Source of the DNA: Methylobacterium soli
GTDB lineage: Bacteria > Pseudomonadota > Alphaproteobacteria > Rhizobiales > Beijerinckiaceae
Length of the DNA stretch: 64,000 nucleotides
NCBI RefSeq assembly: GCF_008806385.1
Contig: NZ_VZZK01000005.1
Location: forward strand, 124,001-188,000
Direction of reading: 5' to 3'
A model generated the notes under the pieces. The model was not told the origin of the DNA and made no database searches. It saw only the letters and a list, made by a program, of their open reading frames with translations. Made by a program: the position numbers and the translations under genes. Positions 1 through 7,808 of this stretch are shown in pieces (positions within the stretch are counted from its first letter, which is position 1; each line of letters starts with the position of its first letter).

Positions 1-2
1 AC

Positions 3-230
3 AGCCTCGCGCTCTGGCTCGCCACCGAGATCGGCGCAGACCGCTGCATCCTCGTTAAATCCGCGCCGGTTCCGCGTGCCGCGGATCTGGCGGCGGTGGA
101 TTGGGGCGCGCTCGCCGCCCGCGGCCTCGTCGACGCGGCCTTCCCGGCCTTCGCGGCGGCCTATCCGGGCGCGATCATCCTGCGGGGGCCGCCGGAGACC
201 GCGACGCGCCGCGCGAGGGCGACCGCGTGA
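3..230 (+). CDS. Amino-acid kinase family protein, 3' end only (MfnE-like)
   Basis: This is the last 75 codons of a gene entering from the left edge. The residues ILVKS followed by a DLAALxxxGLVDxxFP-like tail resemble the C-terminus of amino-acid-kinase-fold enzymes. In methanogens the family member MfnE phosphorylates the furan precursor of methanofuran. H4MPT-using methylotrophs carry a homologue beside their C1 genes, so a role in methylofuran synthesis is a reasonable inference. The stop overlaps the GTG start of the next gene (GTGA), indicating translational coupling. The catalytic half lies outside the window, so the assignment rests on the tail and the context. Confidence 0.6.
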   Translation, partial: SLALWLATEIGADRCILVKSAPVPRAADLAAVDWGALAARGLVDAAFPAFAAAYPGAIILRGPPETATRRARATA

Positions 231-1792
231 GCGCCCCCGAGCATCTCGTCTTCATCACCGGCCGCCTGGCGCGGGCGCGCCTCGAGAAGGTCGCCGCGAC
301 GCTGCCGCCGGAGCGTTTCGCCTGGAGCATCGCGGATGCGGGCGTGAAGGTCGCGGCGCTGATGACCGAGGAGATCATCCGCCGCCGCGTGCAAATTCCC
401 GAGGGCGTCACCCGCATCGTCCTGCCGGGCCGCTGCCGGGCCAATCCGGAGGCCCTGTCGCGGCATTTCGGCGTGCCGGTCGAGCGGGGACCGGACGAGA
501 TCGTCGACCTGCCGGCCTATCTCGGCCTCGCGGGGCGCAGAATCGACCTCTCCGGCCACGACCTGCGCATCTTCTCCGAGATCGTCGATGCCTCGAAGAT
601 GACCCCCGAGGCGATCCTGGCGAAGGGGCTCGATCTGGCGCGCCGGGGCGCCGACGTGATCGATCTCGGCGGCCTGCCCGACACCGCCTTCCCGCATCTC
701 GAGGACAGCGTGCGCCTCCTGAAGGGCGCGGGCCTCAAGGTCAGCGTGGATTCCTTCTCGATCGACGAGCTGACCCGGGGCGCCAGGGCCGGCGCCGATT
801 ACCTGCTCAGCCTCAACGAGGAGACCCTCGACCTCGCCTTCGAGACCGATGCGGTCCCGATCCTGGTGCCGATGCGGCCGGACGATCTGCCGTCCCTCGA
901 CCGGGCCATCGAGCGGATGGAGCGTGCCGGCCGGCCCTTCCTGGCCGACCCGATCCTCGAACCGATCCATTTCGGGTTCGTCGACTCGATTGCCCGCTAT
1001 CACGCGGTGCGCCGCCGCCATCCCGGCATCGAGATGATGATGGGCACCGGCAACCTGACCGAGCTGACCGAGGCCGACAGCCTCGGCGTCACCGCCCTCC
1101 TCCTCGGGATGTGCTCGGAACTCAGCATCCGCAATGTCCTGATCGTGCAGGTCTCCAACCACACCCGGCGCACCGTGGAGGAGCACGACGCGGCCCGGCG
1201 CGTGATGTACGCGGCCAAGGCCGACGCGGCGCTGCCCAAGGGCTATGGGCGGGCACTTCTGGCACTTCACGACAAGCGCCCCTTCGTGCAGACACCCGAC
1301 GAGATCGCGAGCCTCGCCGCCGAGGTGCGCGACCCGAATTACCGGATCGCGGTCGCGGAGGACGGCATCCACGTCTACAACCGCGACATCCACAAGGTCG
1401 GCACCGACGCGATGGCCTTCTTCCCCGATCTCGCGGTCGCGAGCGACGGTGCCCACGCCTTCTATCTCGGCGCCGAGCTCGCCAAGGCCGAGACGGCGTG
1501 GCGCCTCGGCAAGCGCTACGTCCAGGACGAGCCCCTGCGCTGGGGGGCCGCGGCCGATGACGAGGCCGAGGACACCACCGCCTTCAAGAAGGCCGGCCAT
1601 ACCCGGCATTCGGGCCCCGACACGCCGCCCCCGGGCACCCGCGACGCGACGCCCCCGGAGGCGGGTGCGGACGCCCCCGAGACGATCGGGCCCGATCAGG
1701 CCCGCGCGGAATCTGCCCCCCTCGCGCCGACCGAGGCCGGCCAGCCGATGCGGATCGTCTGCGGCAAGCTCGTGCCGGCCGAAGGGAACTGA
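227..1792 (+). CDS. Dihydropteroate-synthase-like protein with DUF6513 N-terminus
   Basis: A 521-residue protein starting at a GTG that overlaps the previous stop. Residues about 1-115 match the DUF6513-type head. The central part looks like a dihydropteroate-synthase TIM barrel: VIDLGGLPD, KVSVDSFSID and the stretch MMGTGNLTELTEADSLG. It belongs to the archaeal and methylotroph DHPS-related group found in H4MPT gene clusters, not to true FolP; a genuine folP lies at 26237. The last 70 or so residues are Pro/Asp/Ala-rich and probably disordered, ending in RIVCGKLVPAEGN. Context suggests a step in H4MPT or methylofuran biosynthesis; the reaction is not established to my knowledge. The next gene begins 4 bp downstream. 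Confidence 0.8.
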   Translation: MSAPEHLVFITGRLARARLEKVAATLPPERFAWSIADAGVKVAALMTEEIIRRRVQIPEGVTRIVLPGRCRANPEALSRHFGVPVERGPDEIVDLPAYLGLAGRRIDLSGHDLRIFSEIVDASKMTPEAILAKGLDLARRGADVIDLGGLPDTAFPHLEDSVRLLKGAGLKVSVDSFSIDELTRGARAGADYLLSLNEETLDLAFETDAVPILVPMRPDDLPSLDRAIERMERAGRPFLADPILEPIHFGFVDSIARYHAVRRRHPGIEMMMGTGNLTELTEADSLGVTALLLGMCSELSIRNVLIVQVSNHTRRTVEEHDAARRVMYAAKADAALPKGYGRALLALHDKRPFVQTPDEIASLAAEVRDPNYRIAVAEDGIHVYNRDIHKVGTDAMAFFPDLAVASDGAHAFYLGAELAKAETAWRLGKRYVQDEPLRWGAAADDEAEDTTAFKKAGHTRHSGPDTPPPGTRDATPPEAGADAPETIGPDQARAESAPLAPTEAGQPMRIVCGKLVPAEGN

Positions 1793-1796
1793 TCCG

Positions 1797-2390
1797 GTGC
1801 CGCTGATCCTCGAGACCATCGTGACGACGCTCTCCCCCACGGGCGAGATCCACCTCGTGCCCTTCGGGCTGATCCAGGACGGCTTGGACTTGATCCTCGC
1901 GCCGTTCCGGCCCTCGCCCACGATCCTCAACCTCGATGCGAGCCCGGTCTTCGCGGCCTCGAGCCCCCGCGACGTGCGGGTGATCGCGGGCTGCGTCACC
2001 GGGCGCCGCGACTGGCCCGTCCTCCCCTGCGACCGGATCCGCGGCCAGCGCCTCGCCGACAGCTACGCCCATGCCGAGTTCGAGGTCGTGGCGGTCGAGG
2101 ACGACCCGACCCGTCCGCGCTATCGCGGGCGCATGGTCCATCAGGCGAGCCACGCCCCGTTCCTGGGCTACAACCGGGCCCAGGCCGCGGTGCTGGAGGC
2201 CGCGATCCTGTCGACGCGCCTCCACATGCTGGAGCCCGAGAAGATCCTCGCCGAGATGCGCTATCTCGCCATCGCGATATCCAAGACAGCCGGGCCGCGC
2301 GAGCGCGAGGCCTGGGACTGGATCGAGGACAAGGTCGCCGCCGCCCTCGGGCGCGACGAAAGGATCCTCGCAAACCCCGGCGCCGCGTAG
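1797..2390 (+). CDS. DUF447 family protein
   Basis: A 197-residue protein with a GTG start 4 bp after the upstream stop, so it is co-transcribed with the DHPS-like gene. It begins ILETIVTTLSPTGEIHLVPFG, the expected opening of DUF447, a family with a flavin-reductase-like split-barrel fold found in methanogens and H4MPT methylotrophs. The phrase VFAASSPRDVRV and a helical C-terminal half fit the family. It may bind a flavin and act in C1-cofactor synthesis; that role is inferred from conserved gene neighbourhood. No signal peptide or membrane segment is seen. Confidence 0.75.
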   Translation: MPLILETIVTTLSPTGEIHLVPFGLIQDGLDLILAPFRPSPTILNLDASPVFAASSPRDVRVIAGCVTGRRDWPVLPCDRIRGQRLADSYAHAEFEVVAVEDDPTRPRYRGRMVHQASHAPFLGYNRAQAAVLEAAILSTRLHMLEPEKILAEMRYLAIAISKTAGPREREAWDWIEDKVAAALGRDERILANPGAA

Positions 2391-2420
2391 CAGAAGCGGC
2401 GGCCAAGGAGACGAACGCTC

Positions 2421-2957
2421 ATGAGAATTCTGGCTCTGACGACGGCCGCGGCGGTCGCCGCCATGGTGGCATCCACCGCGCAGGCGCATGGACCGACCCG
2501 CAAGAAGGTCGAGGAGACCGTCGAGATCAACGCCGCGCCCGAGAAGGTCTGGTCGGTGATCGGCAACTTCCAGGACATGAGCTGGCTGCCGCCCGTCGAG
2601 AAGACCGAGGGCAAGGGCGGCAACGAGATCAAGGCGACCCGGACGCTGACCCTCAAGGGTGGTGCGACGGTCGACGAGGAGCTGTACAAGTACTCGGCCG
2701 AGAAAATGAGCTATTCGTACCGGATCACCAAGGTCGATGTGAAGACCCTGCCGGTGAACGACTACTCCTCGACCATAAAGGTCGAACCGAACGGCGACGG
2801 CAAGTCCAAGGTCTCCTGGGACGGCGCCTTCTATCGCGGCTACATGAACAACGATCCGCCGCCCGAGCTGAACGACGAGGCCTCCCAGAAGGCCGTGCGC
2901 GGCCTCTACCGCACCGGCCTCGACGCCCTGAAGGCGAAGGCCGAGAAGGGGTCGTAG
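2421..2957 (+). CDS. Secreted SRPBCC (START/Bet v 1-like) protein
   Basis: A 178-residue protein with a clear signal peptide (residues 1-22, likely cleaved after AQA). The mature part starts with KKVEETVEINAAPEKVWSVI, the typical first strand and helix of the SRPBCC ligand-binding fold. The phrase FQDMSWLPPVEKTEG follows. It is preceded by a good ribosome-binding site (AAGGAGA) and followed 5 bp later by a beta-propeller gene, so the two form a pair. A periplasmic location and binding of a small hydrophobic or quinone-like ligand are plausible. The specific ligand is unknown. Its place at the edge of the C1 island hints at a link with periplasmic methanol oxidation. Confidence 0.75.
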   Translation: MRILALTTAAAVAAMVASTAQAHGPTRKKVEETVEINAAPEKVWSVIGNFQDMSWLPPVEKTEGKGGNEIKATRTLTLKGGATVDEELYKYSAEKMSYSYRITKVDVKTLPVNDYSSTIKVEPNGDGKSKVSWDGAFYRGYMNNDPPPELNDEASQKAVRGLYRTGLDALKAKAEKGS

Positions 2958-2962
2958 GCCGC

Positions 2963-3937
2963 GTGGCGCGTCCCAACCCGACGGGGGGCCGGCGCCGCGC
3001 CGGCCTCCTCCTGGCGCTCCTGATCGGGCTCGGCCCGGTCGGGCCTGGCCTGGCCGCCGAGGCCATCGTCACCGCGCAGGGCGACAACCGGGTCGACGTG
3101 GTCGATCTCGACACCGACACGGTCCTGGCCGGGATCCCGGTCCCCGGCTCTCCCGCCGGCATCGCGCTGTCGCCCGACCGCCGAACCGCCTACGTCACCC
3201 GCCCGGACGGGCCGGGGCTTGCCGTGATCGACCTCGCGCGCCGCGCCGTGACGTCCATGGTCGATCTGCCCGGCGGCCCCCTCGGCATCGGCGTGAACCC
3301 GAAGACCGGCGCCGTCTACGCGGCGGATTGGTACGCCAAGCGGGTCTTCGTGCTCGTGCCCGAGGCGGGCGGCCTCGCGCGCGACGGCGAGATCGCGACC
3401 GGCGCCTCGCCGTCCGGGATCGCCGTGACGCCGGATGGCCGGACGCTGCTGGTGGCCAACCGGGAGGGCAATTCGGTCTCGGTGATCGATGCCGACACGC
3501 GCCGGCAGAGGCAGATCATCCCGGTCGGGGAGCATCCCTTCGGCCTCACCCTCGATCCCGATGGCCGCCGCGCCTACACCGCCAACGTGATCTCGAACGA
3601 CGTCTCGGTGATCGATCTGGCGGAGGGGCGCGAGATCGCCCGCGTGCCCGCGGGCGAGCGCCCCTACGTGGTGGCGCTGGCGGGCGGGCGCGGCTTCGTC
3701 ACCAACCAATATGCCGGCACCGTCTCGGTCTTCGACCGCGCGACCCTCAAGCCCGTGGCGACGATCGAGGTCGGCGACCACCCGGAAGGCATCGCCGCCT
3801 CCCCGGACGGGACCCGGCTCTACGTCGCCAATTGGGGCTCGAACACGCTGAGCGTGATCGATGCCGCGACGCTTGGAATCCTGCGCGAGATCAAGGTCGC
3901 GGACGGCCCCCGCGCCTTCGGCGACTTTCTGCGCTGA
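2963..3937 (+). CDS. Periplasmic YVTN/YncE-type beta-propeller protein
   Basis: A 324-residue protein with a GTG start, an arginine-rich signal peptide (about residues 1-32) and six to seven repeats of the YVTN type. Examples are TAYVTRPDGPGLAVIDLA, LLVANREGNSVSVIDADT and RLYVANWGSNTLSVIDAAT. Such propellers are common next to PQQ-dependent alcohol dehydrogenases, where they may bind partner proteins or metals. None of the repeats carries a catalytic motif I recognise. It forms a tight pair with the SRPBCC gene. The function is inferred only from location and fold. Confidence 0.75.
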   Translation: MARPNPTGGRRRAGLLLALLIGLGPVGPGLAAEAIVTAQGDNRVDVVDLDTDTVLAGIPVPGSPAGIALSPDRRTAYVTRPDGPGLAVIDLARRAVTSMVDLPGGPLGIGVNPKTGAVYAADWYAKRVFVLVPEAGGLARDGEIATGASPSGIAVTPDGRTLLVANREGNSVSVIDADTRRQRQIIPVGEHPFGLTLDPDGRRAYTANVISNDVSVIDLAEGREIARVPAGERPYVVALAGGRGFVTNQYAGTVSVFDRATLKPVATIEVGDHPEGIAASPDGTRLYVANWGSNTLSVIDAATLGILREIKVADGPRAFGDFLR

Positions 3938-3950
3938 GGCCTCCCGCCCC

Positions 3951-4151
3951 TCATGCGGCCTCGGGCGGTCCGCTTGTGCCGGGCTCGGACGGCGAATTGA
4001 GGACATCTTCCAGCTCATCCACCAGCATGTCGATCTGGTCGGAGCTCGCCAGGACCTTCAGGGTCTCGCCGCGCTCGGTGGCGATGGCGAGTTCGATCTC
4101 CTCTCCGACCCGCACCGCCAGGATGCGGGCGAGTTTCTGGGTTGGCCTCAT
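3951..4151 (-). CDS. Small conserved-looking hypothetical protein (66 aa)
   Basis: A 66-residue reading frame starting MRPTQKLARILAVRVGEEIE, rich in charged residues and with an acidic segment DMLVDELEDVLN. It converges on the propeller gene and lies 62 bp downstream of the MfnF-like gene on the same strand, so it may be the distal cistron of that transcript. A purine-rich AGGCAGC precedes the ATG. It has no signal peptide, membrane segment or cysteines. I do not recognise the family. Codon usage matches its neighbours, which supports it being real. Confidence 0.55.
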   Translation of the reverse strand: MRPTQKLARILAVRVGEEIELAIATERGETLKVLASSDQIDMLVDELEDVLNSPSEPGTSGPPEAA

Positions 4152-4213
4152 GGGCTGCCTCCTCGGTTGCGAACAGGGGAACGCGCGACGCCCGGAAAGG
4201 TCCGCGCCGGTTC

Positions 4214-5257
4214 TCAGAGCGCCGCGAGCAGGCCGACCGCGACGGCCGGCCCGCAGGTCGAGGCCCATTCGGGCTCGCCGGTCATGTGGGCGGCGATCAG
4301 GTCCGTGAAGGCGCGGTGGGGGCGTCCGAGCCGGTGCGCCAGGCGCTCCGCCAGGAAGCGCCCGGCCCCGCAGACGATCAGCGGCGCCCCGGCGCCGAGG
4401 TCGGGCCGTGACAGGAGCGTCGCGGCGGCATCCTGCAGCGGGCGCAACTGGGCCTCTGCGAAATGCTCCGCGAGCGCCCGCCAGGCGGAGGTGCTGCCCT
4501 CGCGATGGTCGCGGCCGATCATGCGGGCGAGGCGGATCTCGGATTCCGGGTTCGACTTGCCCTTGAGGTCGGCGCTGTGCTGCTGGTCTGCGCCCTCGGG
4601 CAGGTCGCCGGTGAGGCGGTAGATGTCGGCGGTGGTCGCGAAGGTCTCGGCCATCAGGCGGGTCCGCCGCCCCCCGAAGGGGGCGTGATCCGTGAGCGCG
4701 AGGAGCGGGGTGCGCACCACGCCCGAATAGACGAGTTCGCCGGTCTCCAGGCGCTCGGCGTCGCTGTAGCCCGACGCGGCCGGGCGCCCGGCCACGATCG
4801 GGATCAGGTCGGCGGTGGTCGAGCCGATATCGACGAGGAGCGCCTCGGACGCGGAGCGCCCGGCGAGGGCGGCGGTGGCGTGCCAATTGGCCGAGGCGAT
4901 GTCGAGGGCCGCCGCCTCGGCCGCCGCGGGCGCCACGAATCCGGCGCGGCCCGCATAGATCGAGACCGTGCCGGGCAGGTGCGCCTGCGCCCAGCCCGCG
5001 ATCTGCCCGACGCCGTCGGTGCGGTCCTTGAAGCAATCGGTCAACTCGCCCGTCATGGTGACGGCGTGCCGGGCTTGCCCGCGCGCCCAATCGGGCAGGC
5101 CCGCGAGCGTCCCGTCGAGGGCCGGGAGCCCGCGCCAGAGGGGACAGGCGGTCTGCACCACGGCGCGGACCCGGCCGCCGACGATCAGGGCCGCCTTGAC
5201 GTGGACACCGCCGAGATCCCAGCCGATGACGGTGTCGGACGGGGCGGATTGCGACAA
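4214..5257 (-). CDS. Hydantoinase/oxoprolinase-fold protein, H4MPT-linked (MfnF-like)
   Basis: About 347 residues. The N-terminus TVIGWDLGGVHVKAAL is the phosphate-binding opening of the ASKHA fold, and LLVDIGSTTADLIPI is its second nucleotide motif. This is the H4MPT-linked C1-transfer protein family, whose archaeal member MfnF condenses the furan and tyramine-glutamate parts of methanofuran. The same step in methylofuran synthesis is the obvious inference. The start is uncertain: no ATG lies near the conserved N-terminus, but three in-frame TTG codons at 5257, 5269 and 5281 sit in a 12-bp repeat, and no clear ribosome-binding site is seen. I chose the TTG nearest the conserved region. The gene diverges from the HisA-like gene. 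Confidence 0.75.
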   Translation of the reverse strand: MSQSAPSDTVIGWDLGGVHVKAALIVGGRVRAVVQTACPLWRGLPALDGTLAGLPDWARGQARHAVTMTGELTDCFKDRTDGVGQIAGWAQAHLPGTVSIYAGRAGFVAPAAAEAAALDIASANWHATAALAGRSASEALLVDIGSTTADLIPIVAGRPAASGYSDAERLETGELVYSGVVRTPLLALTDHAPFGGRRTRLMAETFATTADIYRLTGDLPEGADQQHSADLKGKSNPESEIRLARMIGRDHREGSTSAWRALAEHFAEAQLRPLQDAAATLLSRPDLGAGAPLIVCGAGRFLAERLAHRLGRPHRAFTDLIAAHMTGEPEWASTCGPAVAVGLLAAL

Positions 5258-5283
5258 GTCGCGCGGCAAGTCGCGTGGCAAGG
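5252..5283. repeat. Three degenerate 12-bp tandem units over a start region
   Basis: Read on the minus strand the units are TTGCCACGCGAC, TTGCCGCGCGAC and a degenerate TTGTCGCAATCC. Each contributes an in-frame TTG to the MfnF-like gene. The repeat therefore changes the number of possible start codons without changing the frame. Confidence 0.7.
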
Positions 5284-5326
5284 TTCGAGTCAAGCGGCGA
5301 TCCCAGGATCGAGGAGGAAGAACCGG

Positions 5327-6064
5327 ATGGGCAGAGCGTTCGAGGTCATCCCGGTGCTCGACCTGCGGCATGGGCGCGTGGTCCGGGCGCGCATGGGCGA
5401 GCGGCACTCCTATGCCCCGATCGAGACGCCCTTGGCAAAGGGCTCGGAGCCCGGCGCCGTGGCGCGGGGGCTCCTCGACGCGGTTCCGGCCCGCATCCTC
5501 TACGTTGCCGATCTCGACGCCATCATGGAGGGGGCGCCGCCCGACCGCGCCGCCCTGGAGCGGATCGCCGCGGCCTGCCCGGAGACGCGCCTCTGGGTCG
5601 ATGCGGGGTTCTCCGACGCGAGGCGCGTGGAGAGCTTCCTCTCCGCCGGCCTTGGGCTCCCGGTGATCGGCAGCGAGAGCCAGGGCGATCCGGACCTCGT
5701 GCGGCGCCTCGGCGACCGGGCGGTGCTCTCCCTCGACAGCCGGGGCAGGGAGCGGCTCGGGCCGGCGGCGCTCCACGATGAGCCCGGGCTCTGGCCGCGG
5801 GACGTGATCGTGATGGCGCTCGCCCGCGTCGGCGCGGGGGCGGGGCCGGACCTCGCCGGGATCGCGGCGGCGCGCGCCCTCGGGGGGGACCGGCGCGTCT
5901 ACGCGGCGGGCGGCGTGCGCGGGCCGGAGGACCTGCGGGCGCTCCGCGGGGCGGGGGCGGCGGGCGTCCTCGTCGCCTCGGCGATCCATGACGGCCGGCT
6001 GCGCGCCGGGGACCTGCTGGATTGCGGCGCGCCGGAGAATGGCGGCCCTGCGCCCCCAGCATGA
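5327..6064 (+). CDS. HisA/HisF-related TIM-barrel protein of the H4MPT cluster
   Basis: A 245-residue protein beginning FEVIPVLDLRHGRVVRA, the classic opening of the HisA/HisF fold, followed by YVADLDAIMEG and LWVDAGFSDARRV. It belongs to the HisA/HisF-related group of methanogens and methylotrophs rather than to histidine biosynthesis. The ATG follows a strong GAGGAGGA ribosome-binding site. It is divergent from the MfnF-like gene and convergent with fae, whose terminator lies 20 bp after its stop. A role in building the furan or pterin cofactor is inferred from its constant association with these genes. The C-terminal 20 residues are Gly/Pro-rich. Confidence 0.75.
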   Translation: MGRAFEVIPVLDLRHGRVVRARMGERHSYAPIETPLAKGSEPGAVARGLLDAVPARILYVADLDAIMEGAPPDRAALERIAAACPETRLWVDAGFSDARRVESFLSAGLGLPVIGSESQGDPDLVRRLGDRAVLSLDSRGRERLGPAALHDEPGLWPRDVIVMALARVGAGAGPDLAGIAAARALGGDRRVYAAGGVRGPEDLRALRGAGAAGVLVASAIHDGRLRAGDLLDCGAPENGGPAPPA

Positions 6065-6083
6065 GAGCGGGAGGGGCGGCATG

Positions 6084-6117
6084 AAAAAAGGTGGGACGGC
6101 ATCTGCCGTCCCACCTT
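6084..6117 (-). terminator. Rho-independent terminator of fae
   Basis: A perfect 13-14 bp stem (AAGGTGGGACGGCA with its complement) closes on a very short loop. Read on the minus strand it is followed by six U residues. It sits 93 bp past the fae stop and 20 bp after the stop of the convergent HisA-like gene. Confidence 0.9.
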
Positions 6118-6209
6118 CGGACCTATCGGCCTAGGAAGATCGAAGCCAGTCGCTGGAGCAGGCCCCGCGGTACGGGCGGAGGCTCGCTCTGCCCAGGACT
6201 GCCCCCGAT

Positions 6210-6722
6210 CTACGCGTTGGCGGCGAAGGGGTGCTGGGCGGAGTTGCGCTGCTCGGTGACCGTGGCGGCCTTCGGCTCGCCGTTCACGGCGCGCTGAATC
6301 GAGAGCTTGGTGGCCTCGTAGTTATACTTCTGGATCTTCGCGTCGTCCGCGGCTTCCCAGTGGATGAACACGCCGACCAGGATGAACAGGTCGTCGGCCT
6401 CGTCGGCCGGGATGATGCCTTCGGCAACCGCATCCTGCACCGCCTTGGCGACGCCGTGCTGGGCAGGGCCGAACATCTGGACGGCCTGACGGGCGTCGTT
6501 GATGGTGACCTTGTTGAACATCAGCGTGTTGGGCTTGCACGGCAGGTTCGGCGCGATGACCGCGAGCAGGCTGGTGAAGCCGTGCTTGTTGTTCACGAGG
6601 CCGTTGCAGAAGGCCGTCTCGGCCGGCGAACCGCGCGGTCCGATGATGAGATCGATGTGGGCGACCTCGTTGCCATCACCGACGAGAGCCTCGCCGACCT
6701 GCACCTTGTTGATCTTTGCCAT
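6210..6722 (-). CDS. fae: Formaldehyde-activating enzyme
   Basis: A 170-residue cytosolic protein, the exact usual length of Fae. It condenses formaldehyde with tetrahydromethanopterin to methylene-H4MPT, the entry step of formaldehyde oxidation. The sequence opens [20 protein letters not shown] with the conserved His22 just after. It also contains [16 protein letters not shown] and ends HPFAANA, all hallmarks of methylotroph Fae. The ATG follows a good GGAGAGA ribosome-binding site. A 215-bp non-coding leader separates it from the next minus-strand gene, and it has its own strong terminator, so it is probably transcribed alone at high level, as expected for this very abundant enzyme. Confidence 0.97.
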   Translation of the reverse strand: MAKINKVQVGEALVGDGNEVAHIDLIIGPRGSPAETAFCNGLVNNKHGFTSLLAVIAPNLPCKPNTLMFNKVTINDARQAVQMFGPAQHGVAKAVQDAVAEGIIPADEADDLFILVGVFIHWEAADDAKIQKYNYEATKLSIQRAVNGEPKAATVTEQRNSAQHPFAANA

Positions 6723-6937
6723 TCGGGGTCTCTCCCTGCAAATCGAAAAGTACGGCCGCCCCCGGAGCAGGCGCGGCCAAGGGCCATCCTTGTTTGCGGA
6801 CGTTCGGCAAGGAGCCGAACCGGTTAGCCCGGATAGCGGCGCGGACCCTACAGCGGGCCCTCTCCCGTAACAACCCTGCTCAAAGCGCTGAAATCGGTAA
6901 ATTATCGGGTCAGGGTTGCTGTCCAATCGGGAACCCG

Positions 6938-7804
6938 TCAGGGTTTCGTGCGTGCCCCCGGCGACGGGCTTCCGAGCGCCGCGCCGGCGCCCGCGAGGGC
7001 GTCGTGGAACAGGGTCGCGACGGTGAAATCCGCGCTGGTGCCGGGGTTCAGGCCGCAGCTCTTCAGGCGTGAGTCGTGCGCCAGCAGCGCGGCGACCGGC
7101 TCCGTCCGCAGGTCGAGGCCCCCGAGCGCCCGTTCGGCCTCGGCGCGGGCGGCCTCGGCCCGCGCGGAACCGTACTTTCGCGCGATGTGGCTGTCGGGGA
7201 CCTGCGTCAGGTAGGCGAGATGCACGGCCGTGGTGGTCCAGGGGGCTGAGAGCCCTGCGCTGCGGGCGGCCGCGAGGGCGGGCAGGCCGATCCGGCAAAG
7301 CTCGGCGTAACCGGTCACGTAGGCCCGCGCGATCGCGTCGCGCGGGGCGGCCTCCGCCATGGCGGCGGCGAGCGGCGGGACCGGCCCCGGGGCGGCGACG
7401 TCGTGGCGGGCCGCGCGGCCGAGGCCGCCGGGATTGGCCCGCCGGATCGCCGCGTAGACGCCCTGCGCGTCGGCCTCGTCGAGGTGATCGAGGATTCCCG
7501 GAAGATCGCGGCCGCGCTCGGCCGCCAGCGCCAGGGGCGCGCAGAGGAGAAGGATGCCCAGATTGGTGTTCTGTCCGACGGCGTCCATCGTGGCGCGCAT
7601 GGCCGCCTCGACCCGGGCGCCGACCCCCGCGCCGGCCCGGGCGAGGTGGGGGGCCGAGACCTCGGCGCTGGTCACGAAATCGGCCACCGCCATGCGGTGG
7701 CCGGCCGCGAAGGCGTGGACATTGCCGGGCTTGAGGGCGTCGAGCTCGGCGAGGCAGGCGGCGCGGTAGAGCGAGGCGATCAGGCTCGGCGCGAGGCCCG
7801 GCAT
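6938..7804 (-). CDS. Triphosphoribosyl-dephospho-CoA synthase (CitG/MdcB)-like protein
   Basis: A 288-residue protein with the CitG-family pattern: [17 protein letters not shown] near the N-terminus, then [16 protein letters not shown] and GNLGR-like turns in the middle. True CitG/MdcB makes the prosthetic-group precursor of citrate or malonate lyase, but no lyase genes are near. In H4MPT methylotrophs and some archaea a CitG-like gene sits with the C1 cofactor genes. I infer a transfer reaction on a nucleotide or pterin substrate in H4MPT or methylofuran synthesis. It starts 4 bp after the stop of the ATP-grasp gene upstream, so it lies in the mch-region operon. Confidence 0.7.
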   Translation of the reverse strand: MPGLAPSLIASLYRAACLAELDALKPGNVHAFAAGHRMAVADFVTSAEVSAPHLARAGAGVGARVEAAMRATMDAVGQNTNLGILLLCAPLALAAERGRDLPGILDHLDEADAQGVYAAIRRANPGGLGRAARHDVAAPGPVPPLAAAMAEAAPRDAIARAYVTGYAELCRIGLPALAAARSAGLSAPWTTTAVHLAYLTQVPDSHIARKYGSARAEAARAEAERALGGLDLRTEPVAALLAHDSRLKSCGLNPGTSADFTVATLFHDALAGAGAALGSPSPGARTKP

Positions 7805-7808
7805 GGCG

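Noticed and set aside
161..1999. Long minus-strand open frame opposite the DHPS-like and DUF447 genes
   Set aside because: It is a high-GC antisense shadow with biased residues and no domain; the plus-strand genes have clear families.
5327..6064. HisA of histidine biosynthesis
   Set aside because: The fold matches, but no other his genes are near and the neighbourhood is entirely H4MPT-related.
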